Assembly: GCA_905233945.1 (NCBI GenBank)
Contig: CAJOFY010000011.1
Span: forward strand, 37,185 to 89,765
Direction of reading: 5' to 3'
Origin: an uncultured bacterium
GTDB lineage: Bacteria > UBP6 > UBA1177
Length of the DNA stretch: 52,581 nucleotides
Below the pieces are notes generated by a model that ran no database searches, was not told the DNA's origin, and was given only the letters and a program-made list of their open reading frames with translations. The number at the start of each line of letters is the position of its first letter. Positions within the stretch are counted from its first letter, which is position 1. Position numbers and translations under genes: made by a program. This document shows, piece after piece, positions 16,301 through 24,289 of the stretch.

Positions 16301-17281
16301 GCTTTAAATCCGACAATATCTGTTCTTTCCGGCTGCGGAGAAATTGCGGATGTCTGCCTTGCAGGCAGCTCTTTCGGCACTTTCGGAAGTCCTGAGGAGA
16401 TAGTTTACTACAACGATTCGGAAGCCGACAAGAACTACATTGTTGTTGTCGATACCGTTGTTGCTCCGCTTGAATATGACTTTACAATCCAGCTCGATAT
16501 CGGCGATACGCCGCCTGTTCCCGAAAACGACAAAGCTGATGGCGCAATACCGCTCGAAGGGAGAGGAAATATCCAGGGATTCACGATTTCTGCTGAGGAT
16601 GATTTTGCTCCGGCAGAGGGAATCTGCAACGGAGTTACGCTTGCCGGCAAAGATGTAGTTTATTCTATGGCTATGGCCGACGGTGACTATTTCCATGCCG
16701 AAATAACATCGTCATTCTCGGCTTCGGTTTATGTCGTAAAAGCTGATGAACCCGAAAACTGCCTCTACGGCGGCAATCTCATCAACTTTGAAACCAATTC
16801 CGAAACTGCCGGAACATACTATCTCGTAATTGATTCATCCGATGCAAACACTTACGGAACATTCTCGTTCACATACATCAAAGAGGCGACCGATAAGGAT
16901 TCATGCAAAGGAATCTGTTCGTCATCGTACAGAATGTGTCTTCCCGACAAGACTGATATCTGCATGTGCGATTCGTCGCTCGGGCTGCTCTATACATCCA
17001 ACTGCGACACCTACTGCCGCTCGGATGAAGTCGGCGGTCTCAGCGGCTCGTGCGAAACAAGCTACACGGACAGCGGTTCAATCGAAAGAAACGGCTGTGT
17101 CTGCACCTATGACTGTTCCGACACCGCAAAAGTCGAGGCCCTTTGCAACGAGAAGGAACCTTCAAACTGCACTTGCGGACCTGCCGATGCCTGCTCGTGG
17201 AAAAACAACGGAACCTGCGATGAAATGTGCAACGACTTTTTCCCGCTTGATCATTTTGATGATTCGGCTGATTGCCAGTAA
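13385..17281 (+). CDS. Giant cysteine-rich surface lipoprotein with PPC-like domains (1298 aa)
   Basis: A lipoprotein signal has its lipobox Cys at residue 20 (AIVACGG), then an acidic Asp/Ser/Asn/Glu stalk to about residue 95. Residues ~100-770 consist of repeated Cys modules of the loose form C-x-x-D-x-D-C-x2-G-x-C. A hand count gives roughly 115 Cys in the protein, so it must be disulfide-bonded outside the cytoplasm. EIEPNDTFATAQEV near residue 778 opens the first of two or three bacterial pre-peptidase C-terminal-like beta domains, with DxDYFKFKAKAGD and YYVVV strands. A Cys-rich tail closes the protein. GGAGG precedes the ATG. It probably acts in adhesion or recognition, but no ligand or enzymatic motif is seen. 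Confidence 0.82.
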   Translation: MKKFILFMVVFVLLAAIVACGGKKSKTLEENDADAVGSGDSDLDDGESVVTDTDGNSNDSENGDDSDQQPGGDNDTPVVPDNDSDNPPDEQNPCNPNPCTEKNKTVCTVTGASYICSCDRLTCEINGACIADGDRNPANSCEECNRDNSKTAWSTVADGRDCEAKEGLMGSGICRSGVCGGFGTCDNRAYGLKAGSPCNKDVECETGYCYTWYDWSGSGSYGYARASVCTGTCKEDEDCPNNMTCQYFEAKGYQCMPLFVAGVERPSPKMKTFGPCNVNEDCEGGLCLSYGEGESFCSKECSSDSSCGSCGRCKDDGAKLGFIYDNYCVPKGSGELGDHCQSGMDCSSGGCYDGYCTVSCSGFLGSLKCSGNYDCMEDVYSEGSKTCIDKTRFDMPDGSYCNYDDQCASGKCIEFEGDKICGSYCVDKEVTDPETGNTTTTKTCANGSQCLAVKKSGSMGSYAEYICAQDKMLKRLEFGQECYSDWQCEDGYTCFEGLFCSKACTKNEECEIDKTCYIYGQQESEDGGDPQIFGVCISKEQQSVKVGDYCPYKWSCDMCYTDYTIQQYYCTKTCTSDSDCFDIGGCYNGICQKAIPYRSDIYASCRFDDDCEKYTNCEHGMCTSSCSADSNCDGYNTVTPVGTQKTCKPCETDTDCKKVFYDYGMCLTDYNGNKYCVEDCQDNYTLCPEGTRCNGQYCYPISGSCTGGKAFCNSESNCAVPTLLDDWICGTDKECLSGKCGESYCQKETCSTDADCGCGFKECKSGSCVPKSSLGTLEIEPNDTFATAQEVSDGFVFAGFGHVSNNEDFDYFKFKAKAGDYLKVRTHAYCGETRNDTYIALLNADGAQLAENEDMDYSYFVQQYYYSEIMNYQAPYDGYYYVVVRQSPTYRQALYNMPYILEVDAFTPDANNTCEGAKKLEPGTYDESFSNAVDSLDTAGCSNYYGYGPDLFYKVSIPAGKVMTLRVTPKSAALNPTISVLSGCGEIADVCLAGSSFGTFGSPEEIVYYNDSEADKNYIVVVDTVVAPLEYDFTIQLDIGDTPPVPENDKADGAIPLEGRGNIQGFTISAEDDFAPAEGICNGVTLAGKDVVYSMAMADGDYFHAEITSSFSASVYVVKADEPENCLYGGNLINFETNSETAGTYYLVIDSSDANTYGTFSFTYIKEATDKDSCKGICSSSYRMCLPDKTDICMCDSSLGLLYTSNCDTYCRSDEVGGLSGSCETSYTDSGSIERNGCVCTYDCSDTAKVEALCNEKEPSNCTCGPADACSWKNNGTCDEMCNDFFPLDHFDDSADCQ

Positions 17282-17304
17282 TTTGATTTTTAAGGAGATT
17301 GCAA

Positions 17305-18684
17305 ATGAACAGTCTGGACGCTATTTCGGTTGTTGACGGCAGATACGCCGGAAAAACCGACGAACTCAGGGATATTTTTTCGGAATACGGCCTTATCAAA
17401 CACCGTGTTTTTGTCGAAGTCGAGTGGCTCAAATTCATTCTCGGACGCCTCGGTTTTGACGATGCTCCGCAGGGCGTGATTGATGCGATCGATGCGATTT
17501 ACAAAGGTTTCAACACCGAAAGCGGCCTTATGGTCAAAAAGTTCGAGTCGGTCACGAACCACGATGTCAAATCGGTCGAATACTATGTCAAGGATCAGCT
17601 CGAAAACCGCGGTCTGGGACATTTGAAGGAGTGGGTCCACTTCTGCTGCACTTCGGAAGACATCAACAACACTTCCTACGCGCTGATGATCAAGAAGGGA
17701 AAGGAGATCGTCGGAAAACTTCTGGGCGAACTTCTTGAAAAAATCGAGTCTTTGGCAAAGGCGAACAAGGCAGTTCCGATGATGGCGAGAACGCACGGTC
17801 AGCCCGCGACTCCGACGACTGTCGGAAAAGAGTTCATAAATTTCGCCGCACGTTTCAGACGCGAGCTTGATATTCTCGATAAAATCGAGGTCGAGTGCAA
17901 ATTCAGCGGTGCTACGGGCAACTGGAACGCTCATGTCGCGGCAAAACCCGATGTAGACTGGCTTAGCGCTGCCGAAGAATTCATTTCGGAGCGTCTCGGC
18001 GCGAAACCTCTCATCTGGACAACGCAGATCAACAACTATCACTACATTTCGGAGATTTTTCACACGCTTATCCGCATCAGTTCGACGCTTATCGATATGG
18101 ACCGCGACATCTGGACATATATTTCGCTCGCTTATTTCAAGCAGAAACCGAAAGAGGGCGAAGTCGGTTCTTCCACAATGCCGCATAAAATCAACCCGAT
18201 CGATTTCGAAAACAGCGAAGGAAATGCCGGAGTCGCGATTTCACTCATGGAGCATCTGAGCACGAAACTTCTCAATTCGAGAATGCAGCGCGACCTTACC
18301 GATTCTACGGTTCTCAGGAATGTCGGTCTTGTTTTCGGCTACATTCTGATAAGCATCAAAAACTGCATGAAAGGGCTTTCCAAAATCGAAGTCAACTATC
18401 CGAAACTTGCGGAAGATCTGGAAAACAATCTCGAACTTCTGGCCGAGCCGGTTCAGACAGTCATGAGAGTTTACGGCGAGGAAAATCCCTACGAAAAGCT
18501 GAAAATGCTTACCCGCGGCAAAAGGATCGAGAGAAAAGGACTTGACGAATTTATTGATTCTCTTGAAAAAGTTCCTGCCGATGTCAAAGAAAAACTCAAA
18601 AAACTCGAGCCTTCGACTTATCTCGGAATTGCCGAAAAACTGGTTGACGAATACTTTGCAAGAAATGGTGAAAAAAGTGAATAA
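17305..18684 (+). CDS. purB: Adenylosuccinate lyase
   Basis: PurB cleaves SAICAR and adenylosuccinate in purine synthesis, releasing fumarate. The 459-residue length matches the E. coli-type branch. The N-terminus (LDAISVVDGRYAGKTDELRDIFSEYGLIKHR), TSEDINNTSYAL and ARTHGQPATPTTVGKE are all conserved. The fumarase/lyase signature GSSTMPHKINPIDFENSEGN is intact with its catalytic-loop Ser. The ATG at 17305 follows AAGGAG; a TTG 6 bases earlier is less likely. It lies 23 bases after the giant lipoprotein gene and overlaps the next gene by 20 bases, so it is probably co-transcribed with both neighbours. Confidence 0.97.
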   Translation: MNSLDAISVVDGRYAGKTDELRDIFSEYGLIKHRVFVEVEWLKFILGRLGFDDAPQGVIDAIDAIYKGFNTESGLMVKKFESVTNHDVKSVEYYVKDQLENRGLGHLKEWVHFCCTSEDINNTSYALMIKKGKEIVGKLLGELLEKIESLAKANKAVPMMARTHGQPATPTTVGKEFINFAARFRRELDILDKIEVECKFSGATGNWNAHVAAKPDVDWLSAAEEFISERLGAKPLIWTTQINNYHYISEIFHTLIRISSTLIDMDRDIWTYISLAYFKQKPKEGEVGSSTMPHKINPIDFENSEGNAGVAISLMEHLSTKLLNSRMQRDLTDSTVLRNVGLVFGYILISIKNCMKGLSKIEVNYPKLAEDLENNLELLAEPVQTVMRVYGEENPYEKLKMLTRGKRIERKGLDEFIDSLEKVPADVKEKLKKLEPSTYLGIAEKLVDEYFARNGEKSE

Positions 18685-19774
18685 GTTTTTGATTTTACTG
18701 ATAAAAGTTTTAGTTGTTGCAACTGTTTCCATACTGTTTTCATGTTCTTCTGACAGCGGGCAGCAGGATGAAGAAAACGTAATTCCGGACAAAGATACGG
18801 TTGTAACTCCGGACGAAAGTCAGGACGATGTTACCGATAGTCACTCTTCTGATGATGCGGCGCCATCCGAAGAAGAACCTGATGAAGAACAGGAAGAAAA
18901 ACTGGATGAAGAACAGGAAGAAGAACCAGAGGAAGAATCTTGTTCGGATGCGATAAACTCAGTGGTTATAGGCACTTACAACACACATCTCTTCTTTGAC
19001 AAAGTGTGCGACTCAGATTCATGCTCAAGTTCCGATTTCGAAAGTGTGCCGAGTAATTCGGAATACAACGCCAAAGTCAGCGATCTTGCCGAATCTATTA
19101 AGGAAATAGGAGCCGACATTATTCTTCTGCAGGAAGTCGAAAAGGAAAGCTGTCTTAAAGATTTATTTGAAAAATCAGGCAGTTATGATGAGTTTTTCTT
19201 GGGTGAAAAAGGATACAGCGCTTCGGTTGACACCGGTGTTATGACAAAAGGGAAAATAACCTATAAACACCTGCATCCAGAACAGATTGAATGTCCTGAC
19301 TGCGAAGGGGGAAAAACCACTTTTACCCGCGCTTTTCTTGAAACACACATCGAACTCGGTTGCCGGAAAATCATAGTTTTTTCGGCTCATTTCAGATCGA
19401 AAAACGACGATGACCCGTCCCGCAGGCTTGCAGAGGCGGCTGCAGCGGCAAAAATACTCAAAAAAAGAGCTGGAGAAAATCCGGATGCGCTGATCGTTAT
19501 GGGTGGTGATCTCAACGACGAACCAGGAAGTGACACTCTCGGATATTTTGAAAATGATTCTGCTTTTCTGAGAGTCGCAAACGAACTTTCGACAAAAAAT
19601 CAGGCAACTTACTATTACCGCGGCGATGCAATTGCGCTTGACCACATTTTCTGGGTGAAAACTGACGGCGGAACTTACAAAAAAGGTTCAGCTGAAGTCG
19701 TAAAGGACGCTCCAAGTTACTATTCGCTCGGTTCTTCAGACCATGCTGCTTTAAAAGCAACTTTTGAATTTTAA
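18665..19774 (+). CDS. Lipoprotein with endonuclease/exonuclease/phosphatase fold (369 aa)
   Basis: The signal peptide ends at lipobox ILFSC (Cys27). A Glu/Asp-rich stalk covers residues ~32-95. The EEP (DNase I-like) domain shows IGTYNTHLFF, the metal-binding LLQEVE, VFSAHFRSK, the catalytic GGDLNDEPGS, ALDHIFWV and the terminal SDHAA. This is a complete set of Mg-dependent phosphoesterase motifs. Possible substrates are extracellular DNA, nucleotides, phosphoinositides or sphingomyelin, which cannot be separated by eye. The ATG at 18665 lies inside purB; a GTG three bases later is an alternative. No good ribosome site is present, so coupling to purB is likely. The stop is one base before the next ATG. 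Confidence 0.85.
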   Translation: MVKKVNKFLILLIKVLVVATVSILFSCSSDSGQQDEENVIPDKDTVVTPDESQDDVTDSHSSDDAAPSEEEPDEEQEEKLDEEQEEEPEEESCSDAINSVVIGTYNTHLFFDKVCDSDSCSSSDFESVPSNSEYNAKVSDLAESIKEIGADIILLQEVEKESCLKDLFEKSGSYDEFFLGEKGYSASVDTGVMTKGKITYKHLHPEQIECPDCEGGKTTFTRAFLETHIELGCRKIIVFSAHFRSKNDDDPSRRLAEAAAAAKILKKRAGENPDALIVMGGDLNDEPGSDTLGYFENDSAFLRVANELSTKNQATYYYRGDAIALDHIFWVKTDGGTYKKGSAEVVKDAPSYYSLGSSDHAALKATFEF

Positions 19775-19775
19775 G

Positions 19776-20687
19776 ATGTTCACTTTTGTTTCTGCTGAAC
19801 AAAAACCTCTGATAATTCCGGTATTTATTCCTCATCTGGGTTGTAAAAGAGTATGCGCTTTCTGTAACCAGCGCGATGTTACCGGTGTCACCGAGCCTAC
19901 TCTGGAAGATGTAGAAAACGCTGTGAAGAACTATCTTTCGTGGTCAAAACCGCGCGAAAGGAGAGAGATTTCGTTCTACGGCGGCACTTTCACTGCACTT
20001 TCCCGCGAAAAAATGATGAATTATATCATAAAAGGTGTTGAATTTGTCGAAAACGGTACAGTGAATGCGCTTCGATGCTCTACAAGACCCGATGAAATCG
20101 ATGCCGAGCGGGTTTCAATCCTGAAAAACAATCATTTCGAGACGGTCGAACTCGGCGTTCAGAGCATATCGGAAACTCTGCTTGAAAAAATGAGGCGAGG
20201 ACATTCGGCAGAATGTGTCGAAAAGGCGGCAAAACTGCTTAAAAATGCCGGAATTTCGCTTGGTTTGCAGTTTATGACGGGTTTCCCGGGCGAAACTGAC
20301 AACGATGTTGAGATTTCGTGTACTTCGCTTTCAATTCTCAAGCCTGACTTTATAAGGATTTATCCGTTCGTTCCGCTCAAAAACACATCTGTTTTCAATG
20401 ACTTGGAAGCAGGAATCGTGAAAATGGAAAGCGTCGAAACCATTATCGGGAGAACATCGGCACTGTTTCTTGCCGCAATGAAGCTGAAAATTCCGGTAAT
20501 CAGAATAGGTTTGCCGCAAAGTGACGAGGTTCCTGCGCTTTATCCGGAAAATTTGTTTCAGGTCGTGGTTGCAAAAGCTATTGAAAATCTTGCCGAAAAC
20601 GGAGAAACGGAATTTTGTATTCCTGAAAATTTTGATACAAGTTTTAATGTGGCAAGAAAAAAGTTTCGTTTTATCAAAAAAATATAA
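19776..20687 (+). CDS. Radical SAM protein, Elp3/YhcC-like (303 aa)
   Basis: A radical SAM enzyme with the C-x3-C-x2-C cluster motif CKRVCAFC near residue 25, preceded by IIPVFIPHLG and followed by NQRDVTG. Further family features are FYGGTFTAL (the GGE-like SAM-binding strand), STRPDEID, TVELGVQSI, GHSAECVEKAAKLL and GLQFMTGFPGETDND. The layout matches bacterial Elp3-like or YhcC-like radical SAM proteins. No acetyltransferase domain is present, so it is not a full Elp3. Its substrate, perhaps tRNA, is unknown. The ATG at 19776 is one base after the upstream stop. It is the last gene of the purB transcript. Confidence 0.85.
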   Translation: MFTFVSAEQKPLIIPVFIPHLGCKRVCAFCNQRDVTGVTEPTLEDVENAVKNYLSWSKPRERREISFYGGTFTALSREKMMNYIIKGVEFVENGTVNALRCSTRPDEIDAERVSILKNNHFETVELGVQSISETLLEKMRRGHSAECVEKAAKLLKNAGISLGLQFMTGFPGETDNDVEISCTSLSILKPDFIRIYPFVPLKNTSVFNDLEAGIVKMESVETIIGRTSALFLAAMKLKIPVIRIGLPQSDEVPALYPENLFQVVVAKAIENLAENGETEFCIPENFDTSFNVARKKFRFIKKI

Positions 20688-20711
20688 AAACGAATATCTG
20701 TTAAAATTTTA

Positions 20712-20740
20712 TTGACAATTTTCTAACAATATTTTAAAAT
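20712..20740 (+). promoter_or_regulatory. Strong sigma70-type promoter
   Basis: Consensus TTGACA (20712-20717), a 17-base spacer and TAAAAT (20735-20740). It lies 28 bases before the ATG at 20769 and should drive the secreted protein and lytic transglycosylase pair. Confidence 0.7.
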
Positions 20741-20768
20741 AAAGGTGGAAAAGTTGTCGGAGTGTCTA

Positions 20769-21635
20769 ATGAAGTTTTTTGTTTTTGCTGCTTTTTTGTT
20801 CGGAACTTTTTTTCTTTCGGCGCAGGTTGTGGTCGAAAGCCCGGAAACGGATGCGCTTCTTGCAACGCAGATGCTGCTTATAAACGAGCTGGCGATTGAC
20901 AGCCGGACTGCCGAAACGGAACGGTTTCTTGAGTATCTGACACAGTTCGCCAACGTTATTTCGACGATTAAAAAAGGGCAGGAGGCGGCATCGAAAGTGC
21001 TGCAGATCGGCAGTGTTCTGAAAAACAAAAGCAGTGCGGAGTGGCTGTCAGAAGTCGAAAAAGGGCTTAACGGCGTTTTTCCTGAGATTGATGAAATTTC
21101 TGAGCTTGCCGGAGAGTTATCTGAAAACGTAAACGGTGCAGGTCGCGGAAAATATGCCGCTTATGTCGCAGGATGGAATAAAAAATTAAGTGATTACCAC
21201 GACAAACTGCTTGAAAATTACGGCAGACAGATGATGTTTCCGGAACTTTTTCCTGCCGCGGCGGAATCTGGAAAAGATTTTATCCGTTCGGAAAGTGCAC
21301 AGAAAATTGTGCACAAGGCGTGGCTTGAATCAGGAATGGAATATGAAATGAAAAACGACGCCGTACGCGGAGAAATGTTCAGGCATTACTACGAAGAATA
21401 TATGAAAAGCGCGAAGGAAAACGACAATATCGAGGCTCTTGGGCTCGCAAATCTGATGCAGGCAGGCTATGTTTCGGCTGAAACGCTGGAGCATATCCGC
21501 AAAAATATTGATCTGAAGGTTATGAGAGAGCAGTACAACCGTGATTCGGCAGAGTCTTACCTGCAGTTTCTGAAAGATGAAAAGAAGGAAAATAACGTTG
21601 TGAAAGAACCGAAAAAGAGCATTTTCGGGCTTTGA
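20769..21635 (+). CDS. Secreted helical protein of unknown function (288 aa)
   Basis: A Sec signal peptide (MKFFVFAAFLFGTFFLSA, cleaved near AQV) is followed by a mostly alpha-helical, charged protein with no Cys in the mature part. The C-terminus is Lys-rich and ends KKSIFGL. The ATG at 20769 follows GGAG; an upstream in-frame start would sit on the transcription start of the promoter. The next gene is a lytic transglycosylase. A signal peptide, long helices and adjacency to a small transglycosylase recall VirB5/TrbJ-type type IV secretion components next to VirB1, but no other secretion gene is nearby. This link is only a hypothesis. Confidence 0.65.
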   Translation: MKFFVFAAFLFGTFFLSAQVVVESPETDALLATQMLLINELAIDSRTAETERFLEYLTQFANVISTIKKGQEAASKVLQIGSVLKNKSSAEWLSEVEKGLNGVFPEIDEISELAGELSENVNGAGRGKYAAYVAGWNKKLSDYHDKLLENYGRQMMFPELFPAAAESGKDFIRSESAQKIVHKAWLESGMEYEMKNDAVRGEMFRHYYEEYMKSAKENDNIEALGLANLMQAGYVSAETLEHIRKNIDLKVMREQYNRDSAESYLQFLKDEKKENNVVKEPKKSIFGL

Positions 21636-21646
21636 AGGAGGTTGAT

Positions 21647-22192
21647 TTGTTTGCAGCGCTCCTCTTTTTTATGTTTTTTTCTTCCGTTGACGCGGCTTCG
21701 GCGGAACTAATAGACATAGACAATGAATATTCGTGTATTGTCGAAAATGCTGTGAGAAAATATCCTTACATCTCGTCAGACGGCGGCAGAAAAATCATGG
21801 ATCCTTCGCTGATAAAAGCCGTGATATATGTCGAATCGCGCGGAAAGCCGGAAGCGAAGAGTGCAGCCGGGGCTTACGGACTCACGCAGATAATGCCGCA
21901 GACTGCGCGGCTTCTCGGGTGTAACTACGAAACGCTGAATGTTCCGCAGAATGCAGTCGAATGCTCAGTGAAGTTCCTTGCGGCGCTTTTAACCTATAAC
22001 AAAGGGGATCTGGTGAAGAGTTTGTCCGGTTACAACGGCGGAACTTATTCAACTGAGACGAAACCGACAGAAAAGAGCGGAAAACTTGCCGGAAAAATTT
22101 ACGAAAATCCTGAAACAAAACGCTATGTTGTGTCGGTTTTGCAAATGTTTGAGTTTTTTAAAAACAGAAAAACTGCGCCAAAATGTCAATGA
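21647..22192 (+). CDS. Lytic transglycosylase, SLT/VirB1-like (181 aa)
   Basis: A periplasmic enzyme that cleaves peptidoglycan glycan strands. The catalytic Glu lies in IYVESRGKPEAKS, followed by the SLT hallmarks GAYGLTQIMPQTA, an LNVPQNA-type stretch, and LSGYNGG near residue 130. The start is inferred as TTG at 21647 because a full AAGGAGG lies 5 bases upstream and gives a signal peptide (FAALLFFMFFSSVDAASA). An in-frame ATG at 21671 is the alternative. The signal is short and lacks the usual Lys/Arg. The small, single-domain size resembles VirB1-type enzymes. It follows the secreted helical gene by 11 bases. Confidence 0.85.
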   Translation: MFAALLFFMFFSSVDAASAELIDIDNEYSCIVENAVRKYPYISSDGGRKIMDPSLIKAVIYVESRGKPEAKSAAGAYGLTQIMPQTARLLGCNYETLNVPQNAVECSVKFLAALLTYNKGDLVKSLSGYNGGTYSTETKPTEKSGKLAGKIYENPETKRYVVSVLQMFEFFKNRKTAPKCQ

Positions 22193-22226
22193 AATCAAAT
22201 ATTTGTTTCTGCTGTGCGAAAAAATG

Positions 22227-22255
22227 TTGACATCATTGGAAGATTTGATTATAAA
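22227..22255 (+). promoter_or_regulatory. Strong promoter of the tRNA-Val-thrS operon
   Basis: TTGACA (22227-22232), a 17-base spacer and TATAAA (22250-22255) lie 26 bases upstream of tRNA-Val. A GC-rich stretch (GCGCGGC) follows the -10 directly, as in stringently controlled stable-RNA promoters. Confidence 0.75.
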
Positions 22256-22281
22256 GCGCGGCAATTTTCTTGTTCATGTGT

Positions 22282-22356
22282 GGGCTCGTAGCTCAGCGGG
22301 AGAGCACTGCTTTGACGTAGCAGGGGTCAGTGGTTCGATCCCACTCGGGCCTACCA
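22282..22356 (+). tRNA. tRNA-Val (anticodon GAC)
   Basis: A 75-base cloverleaf with encoded CCA. The 7-bp acceptor contains G-T wobbles at positions 1-72 and 5-68. The D arm is GCTC/GAGC, the anticodon stem CTGCT/AGCAG encloses loop TTGACGT (anticodon GAC), and the T arm is AGTGG-TTCGATC-CCACT. It reads GUC/GUU valine codons. The CCA ends 19 bases before the thrS start codon. Confidence 0.95.
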
Positions 22357-22375
22357 TGTTTCTTTTGAGGTTGAT

Positions 22376-24289
22376 ATGTTTGAGGTAATACTTCCTGACG
22401 GAAATAAAATCGAATCCGAAATTTCTGAAAACTGGCTTTCATTCATCAAACGCGAAATCGGCGAAAGTCTGGCAAGAGCGGCTGTCGCTGTTTCGATAAA
22501 CGACAGACTTGTTGATGTTACGGCTGAAGTCGAGTCGGGCAATATGTCTGTAATCACTATGAAAAATCCGGAAGGTGTCGCAATTATGCGCCACTCAGCT
22601 TCCCACATCATGGCTGATGCAGTCCAGAAACTTTTCCCGGGAACGAAAGTCACGATCGGTCCTTCGATAGAGAACGGTTTTTATTACGATTTTGATTCTC
22701 CTCACCGTTTTTCGGTCGATGATTTCGAGGCTATCGAAAAGAAAATGTCCGAAATCGTGAAAGGGAGATACCCTTTTATGAGAAAAGTCGTAACAAAAGA
22801 AGCCGCAATAGAGCTTTTCACCAAAATGGGTGAAAATTATAAAGTTGAAATCATCGAAGATCTGGGCGAACCGTTTGTTTCGCTTTACTATCACGGTGAT
22901 TTTGTCGATCTCTGCCGCGGTCCTCACGTTCCGAACACCGGTTTTGTAAAGGCTTTCAAACTGATGTCGGTAGCGGGCGCTTACTGGAGAGGCGACGAAA
23001 ACAAAAGTATGCTCCAGAGAATTTATGCAACTGCGTTCCCGAACAAGGAATCGTTGGACGAATATCTCAAGATGCTTGAAGAAGCGAAAGAGAGAGACCA
23101 CAGAAAGATTGGTGCGGATCTTGATCTTTTCGCATTTTCCGAAAATGTCGGCGGCGGACTCGTTCTCTGGACTCCGAACGGCGGTATAGTCAGAACGGTC
23201 ATCGAGAATTTCTGGAGAAAACAGCACGTAAGAAACGGATATAATCTTGTTTTCACTCCTCACATCGGAAGAAGCCTTCTTTGGGAAACGAGCGGGCACC
23301 TCGGTTTCTACAAAGACGGAATGTACAATCCGATGGACATAGACGGCGAAGATTATTACGTAAAACCGATGAACTGCCCGTTCCACGTAATGCTTTATAA
23401 GAGAAAAAAATGGAGTTACCGTGAATTTCCGTTCAGATGGGCGGAACTCGGCACGGTTTACAGATATGAAAAATCGGGAACTCTCAACGGTTTGAAGCGC
23501 GTCCGCGGGTTCACTCAGGACGATGCCCACCTTTTCTGCAGGCTTGACCAGCTTGAAGATGAGATCAAACGCGTTCTCGATTTCTCGCTTTTTATGCTGA
23601 AGAGTTTTGAGTTTGAGAGTTTCAAACTTTTCCTCAGCACCCGTCCGAAAGAATATGTCGGTGAAATCGAAGTCTGGAACAGAGCTGAAAGCGCATTGAA
23701 GGATGTTCTTGAAGCATCCGGGCTTCCGTGGGAGATTCAGGAAGGCGACGGTGCTTTCTACGGCCCGAAAATCGACATCAACATCACCGATTCAATCGGA
23801 AGACTCTGGCAGCTTTCGACAGTTCAGGTCGACTTTAACCTGCCGGAAAGATTCGATATTTCATACACCGGCGAAGACGGTCAGGAACACCGCCCGATAA
23901 TGCTTCACAGAGCTCTGCTCGGCTCTATCGAGCGTTTCTTCGGTGTTCTTATCGAGCACTTCAAAGGTGCTTTCCCGATGTGGCTCGCACCAGTTCAGGT
24001 CGCAGTTCTTCCGGTTTCGGAAAAACATATCGAAACAGCCGACAAGCTGCTTCAGAAACTTGTTGCAACCGGAATCAGGGTAAAACTTGACGACAGAAAC
24101 GAGAAGGTCGGCTACAAAATCCGTGAATGGTCTGTCCAGAAGGTTCCATACATCGTTGTCATCGGCGACAACGAAGCGGATCTCAAGACCATAACGGTCA
24201 GAAAGAGAGGCGGCGAGCAGGAAACTTTTGCAACGGAAGATTTCCTCTCGAAGCTCAACTCTGAGAATTTCAATGGAGTTTACTATTGA
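22376..24289 (+). CDS. thrS: Threonyl-tRNA synthetase
   Basis: The class II synthetase that charges tRNA-Thr; 637 residues, the normal length. An N-terminal TGS domain (FEVILPDGNKI) is followed by the editing domain with HSASHIMADAVQKL and HGDFVDLCRGPHV, including the zinc/editing His and Cys residues. The catalytic core shows MNCPFHVMLY (zinc-ligand Cys), the class II motif 2 region VYRYEKSGTLNGLKRVRGFTQDD, and motif 3 HRALLGSIERFFGVLIEH. A C-terminal anticodon-binding domain closes it. GAGG precedes the ATG. It is transcribed with the tRNA-Val just upstream, and its TGA overlaps the infC start by one base. Confidence 0.98.
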   Translation: MFEVILPDGNKIESEISENWLSFIKREIGESLARAAVAVSINDRLVDVTAEVESGNMSVITMKNPEGVAIMRHSASHIMADAVQKLFPGTKVTIGPSIENGFYYDFDSPHRFSVDDFEAIEKKMSEIVKGRYPFMRKVVTKEAAIELFTKMGENYKVEIIEDLGEPFVSLYYHGDFVDLCRGPHVPNTGFVKAFKLMSVAGAYWRGDENKSMLQRIYATAFPNKESLDEYLKMLEEAKERDHRKIGADLDLFAFSENVGGGLVLWTPNGGIVRTVIENFWRKQHVRNGYNLVFTPHIGRSLLWETSGHLGFYKDGMYNPMDIDGEDYYVKPMNCPFHVMLYKRKKWSYREFPFRWAELGTVYRYEKSGTLNGLKRVRGFTQDDAHLFCRLDQLEDEIKRVLDFSLFMLKSFEFESFKLFLSTRPKEYVGEIEVWNRAESALKDVLEASGLPWEIQEGDGAFYGPKIDINITDSIGRLWQLSTVQVDFNLPERFDISYTGEDGQEHRPIMLHRALLGSIERFFGVLIEHFKGAFPMWLAPVQVAVLPVSEKHIETADKLLQKLVATGIRVKLDDRNEKVGYKIREWSVQKVPYIVVIGDNEADLKTITVRKRGGEQETFATEDFLSKLNSENFNGVYY

